Shown here in pieces: positions 20,623-21,868 of a DNA stretch of 21,868 nucleotides (position 1 is the first letter of the stretch; each line of letters opens with the position of its first letter). The DNA is from a virus. Both the position numbers and the translations under genes were made by a program. Where the stretch lies: positions 1 to 21,868 of IMG/VR virus record IMGVR_UViG_3300045912_000065. One strand, written 5' to 3'. The notes under the pieces are model-generated. The model saw only the letters and a program-made list of their open reading frames with translations, was not told the origin of the DNA and did no database searches.

Positions 20623-21868
20623 ATGCTGAAGCCGCTCCTCGACTTCTCAAGTCCGTTTTTCTCAGCGGCGATTGTCGTCAACCCGAAGCAAGGCGTCGGG
20701 GAAAGACGTTACCCGCTCTGGTTCAGCGGCTCCCCAGTCGTGGCTCGACAAGGGCGCAACCTGACTGAAGTCAACGGCTTCACGGGAAGCACAGAGGACA
20801 TCAGTTTTGAGTCGCTCTCGTATGTTGAGTCCGTCAGCGTGGAGTTGGGTTTGGCCTACGTGCCCGTGTTGTCGGCCAGCCTGACGCCACCGTTTCACGA
20901 GGCAAAGAAGCTGCTGGACTCTGAAATCATCGAGTGGGCTACTTCGGCTCTGGAAATACAATTCGGGTACACCACGGGTGTTGGTGGAATTTCTCCGCCT
21001 TTTCGAGGGCTGATTCAGGCTCCAGACATCTCCTACGGCGGTGACATCACCATCAACCTCAAGGCGCAGGGCGCGTCTGGCTACTTTCTGGACACGACTG
21101 GGCTGGTGGGCGTGTTCGACTCGAAGGCCGGAATCGACCACATCAACGACTTCGCGAAGAAACTTGGCGTCGAGCGCGATGCCGACTTACTGGATGACAG
21201 CACGGCCCAGCTTCTACTGGCCCCGCGCGCGGTCATTTCGGCCACCAAGTCCTACCTAGGGGCCATCTACGAGATTGCGCGGGCCTGCGGGTGTTGGTTG
21301 GACCTCTCCAACAACAAACTCCGGCTCGTGTCGATGGCGGCCATCGTTCTTCGGGAGCCCGTCGCAGAGCTACGGCTCTTCGACTTCCCGGCGGGGCGAC
21401 TGACGACGAGCTTCTACCCCATCCTGAGCGCCAGCAGCGACACGACGGGCGTCTATCTCTCCTCGTACTCCAAGACGGCCATCCGAAGGGCGCTCGACAA
21501 GACGACAAAGACGGAGTTCGAAGCAGAGATGAACCCGGCGTCTGCACCAGCGCAGACGAAGGGGCAGCAGGTTGGGTACGACAGGAAAGACTACGCAGAG
21601 AGTAGCCGCATCGAGCAGGCGGACGACCAGACGGACGAAGCGGCATCCAGAGTCAACCAAGAGGCCGCAAAGGCCATGAATGCACTCGTCTCGGCAGACG
21701 GGTCAGGCATCGAGCTTGAAGTGGAGACGCTCGGTGCCCCCAACCTGCTGCCAGGCCAGAATGTGCGAGTCACGGGCCTAGGAAAGCGTCTGGACGACGT
21801 CTACACCATCTTCTCGGTGTCGCATCAGCTTTCAGGCGGAGGATTCTCGACGAGGCTCACGCTGAAGC
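20623..21868 (+). CDS. Baseplate hub protein (gpD/gp27-type), partial at right edge
   Basis: The frame is open from ATG 20623 to the end of the window, at least 415 residues. The beta-rich start includes FSGSPVVARQGRNLTEVNGF and ESVSVELGLAYVPVLSASLTPP. A middle stretch of LEIQFGY, FRGLIQAPDISYGGDITINLKAQG and helices follows, and the visible end is PNLLPGQNVRVTGLGKRLDDVYTIF with SHQLSGGGFSTRLTLK. The late GxxVxVxGLG...Y.I..V.H....G..T.L pattern is typical of gpD/gp27-type hub proteins that form the tail axis. The stop and any lysozyme or spike domains lie outside the window. The LysM gene ends six bases before its start, with a weak AGG ribosome site. Confidence 0.85.
   Translation, partial: MLKPLLDFSSPFFSAAIVVNPKQGVGERRYPLWFSGSPVVARQGRNLTEVNGFTGSTEDISFESLSYVESVSVELGLAYVPVLSASLTPPFHEAKKLLDSEIIEWATSALEIQFGYTTGVGGISPPFRGLIQAPDISYGGDITINLKAQGASGYFLDTTGLVGVFDSKAGIDHINDFAKKLGVERDADLLDDSTAQLLLAPRAVISATKSYLGAIYEIARACGCWLDLSNNKLRLVSMAAIVLREPVAELRLFDFPAGRLTTSFYPILSASSDTTGVYLSSYSKTAIRRALDKTTKTEFEAEMNPASAPAQTKGQQVGYDRKDYAESSRIEQADDQTDEAASRVNQEAAKAMNALVSADGSGIELEVETLGAPNLLPGQNVRVTGLGKRLDDVYTIFSVSHQLSGGGFSTRLTLK

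Noticed and set aside
1-21868. CRISPR arrays, tRNA or rRNA genes, transposases and integrase genes.
   Set aside because: No regularly spaced repeats, no cloverleaf-like sequence and no matching protein motifs were seen on reading.

Overview
The window is a stretch of the virion-structure region of a contractile-tailed (myovirus-type) phage or prophage. The DNA is GC-rich, every convincing gene lies on the + strand, and genes are packed end to end with many 1-8 base stop/start overlaps. The host cannot be named from the sequence. The capsid, tail sheath and tail tube proteins look T4-like, but the gene order and the many small unknown genes are not those of T4 itself.

Layout, left to right. 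(1) 1-3330, head: a 98-base copy of part of the protease gene at the left edge, a prohead protease carrying a very long coiled-coil C-terminus, and the T4 gp23-type major capsid protein, closed by a strong terminator. (2) 3331-9775, neck and connector: an unknown 142-residue protein, a small membrane protein, two disordered acidic or proline-rich proteins, gp13-like and gp14-like neck proteins, a small basic helical protein, a cysteine-rich protein, an HK97 gp10-like tail completion candidate, an acidic protein, a tail-terminator candidate and a small structural protein. (3) 9816-14903, tail barrel: a very large tail sheath, an abundant-looking small structural protein, the tail tube and a divergent tail-tube paralogue, with hairpins and a terminator between them. 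(4) 14913-21868, tail assembly and baseplate: a 74-residue protein, a DNA-binding protein with a degenerate HNH finger plus two ribbon-helix-helix repeats, a zinc-ribbon hub/tail-assembly protein with a likely programmed -1 frameshift, the tape measure protein, a LysM baseplate protein and the start of a gpD/gp27-type hub protein that runs off the right edge.

How it works together: protease, scaffold-like coiled coil and capsid protein build and mature the prohead. The neck proteins close the head and join it to a tail built from sheath, tube and tape measure on a hub that starts at the right end. Terminators after the capsid gene and after the tube gene probably set high expression for the abundant proteins and lower expression downstream.

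The most unusual signal is a 14-base dyad, GGACC-GTAT-GGTCC. Five exact copies and one near copy occur in both orientations, inside genes in different reading frames and between genes. The near copy contains the start codon of the tandem ribbon-helix-helix protein, so a protein/site pair is a testable idea. Other points to check are the capsid/sheath shared beta module, the tube paralogue, the TTTTTTC slip site before the tape measure gene, and the duplication at the left edge.
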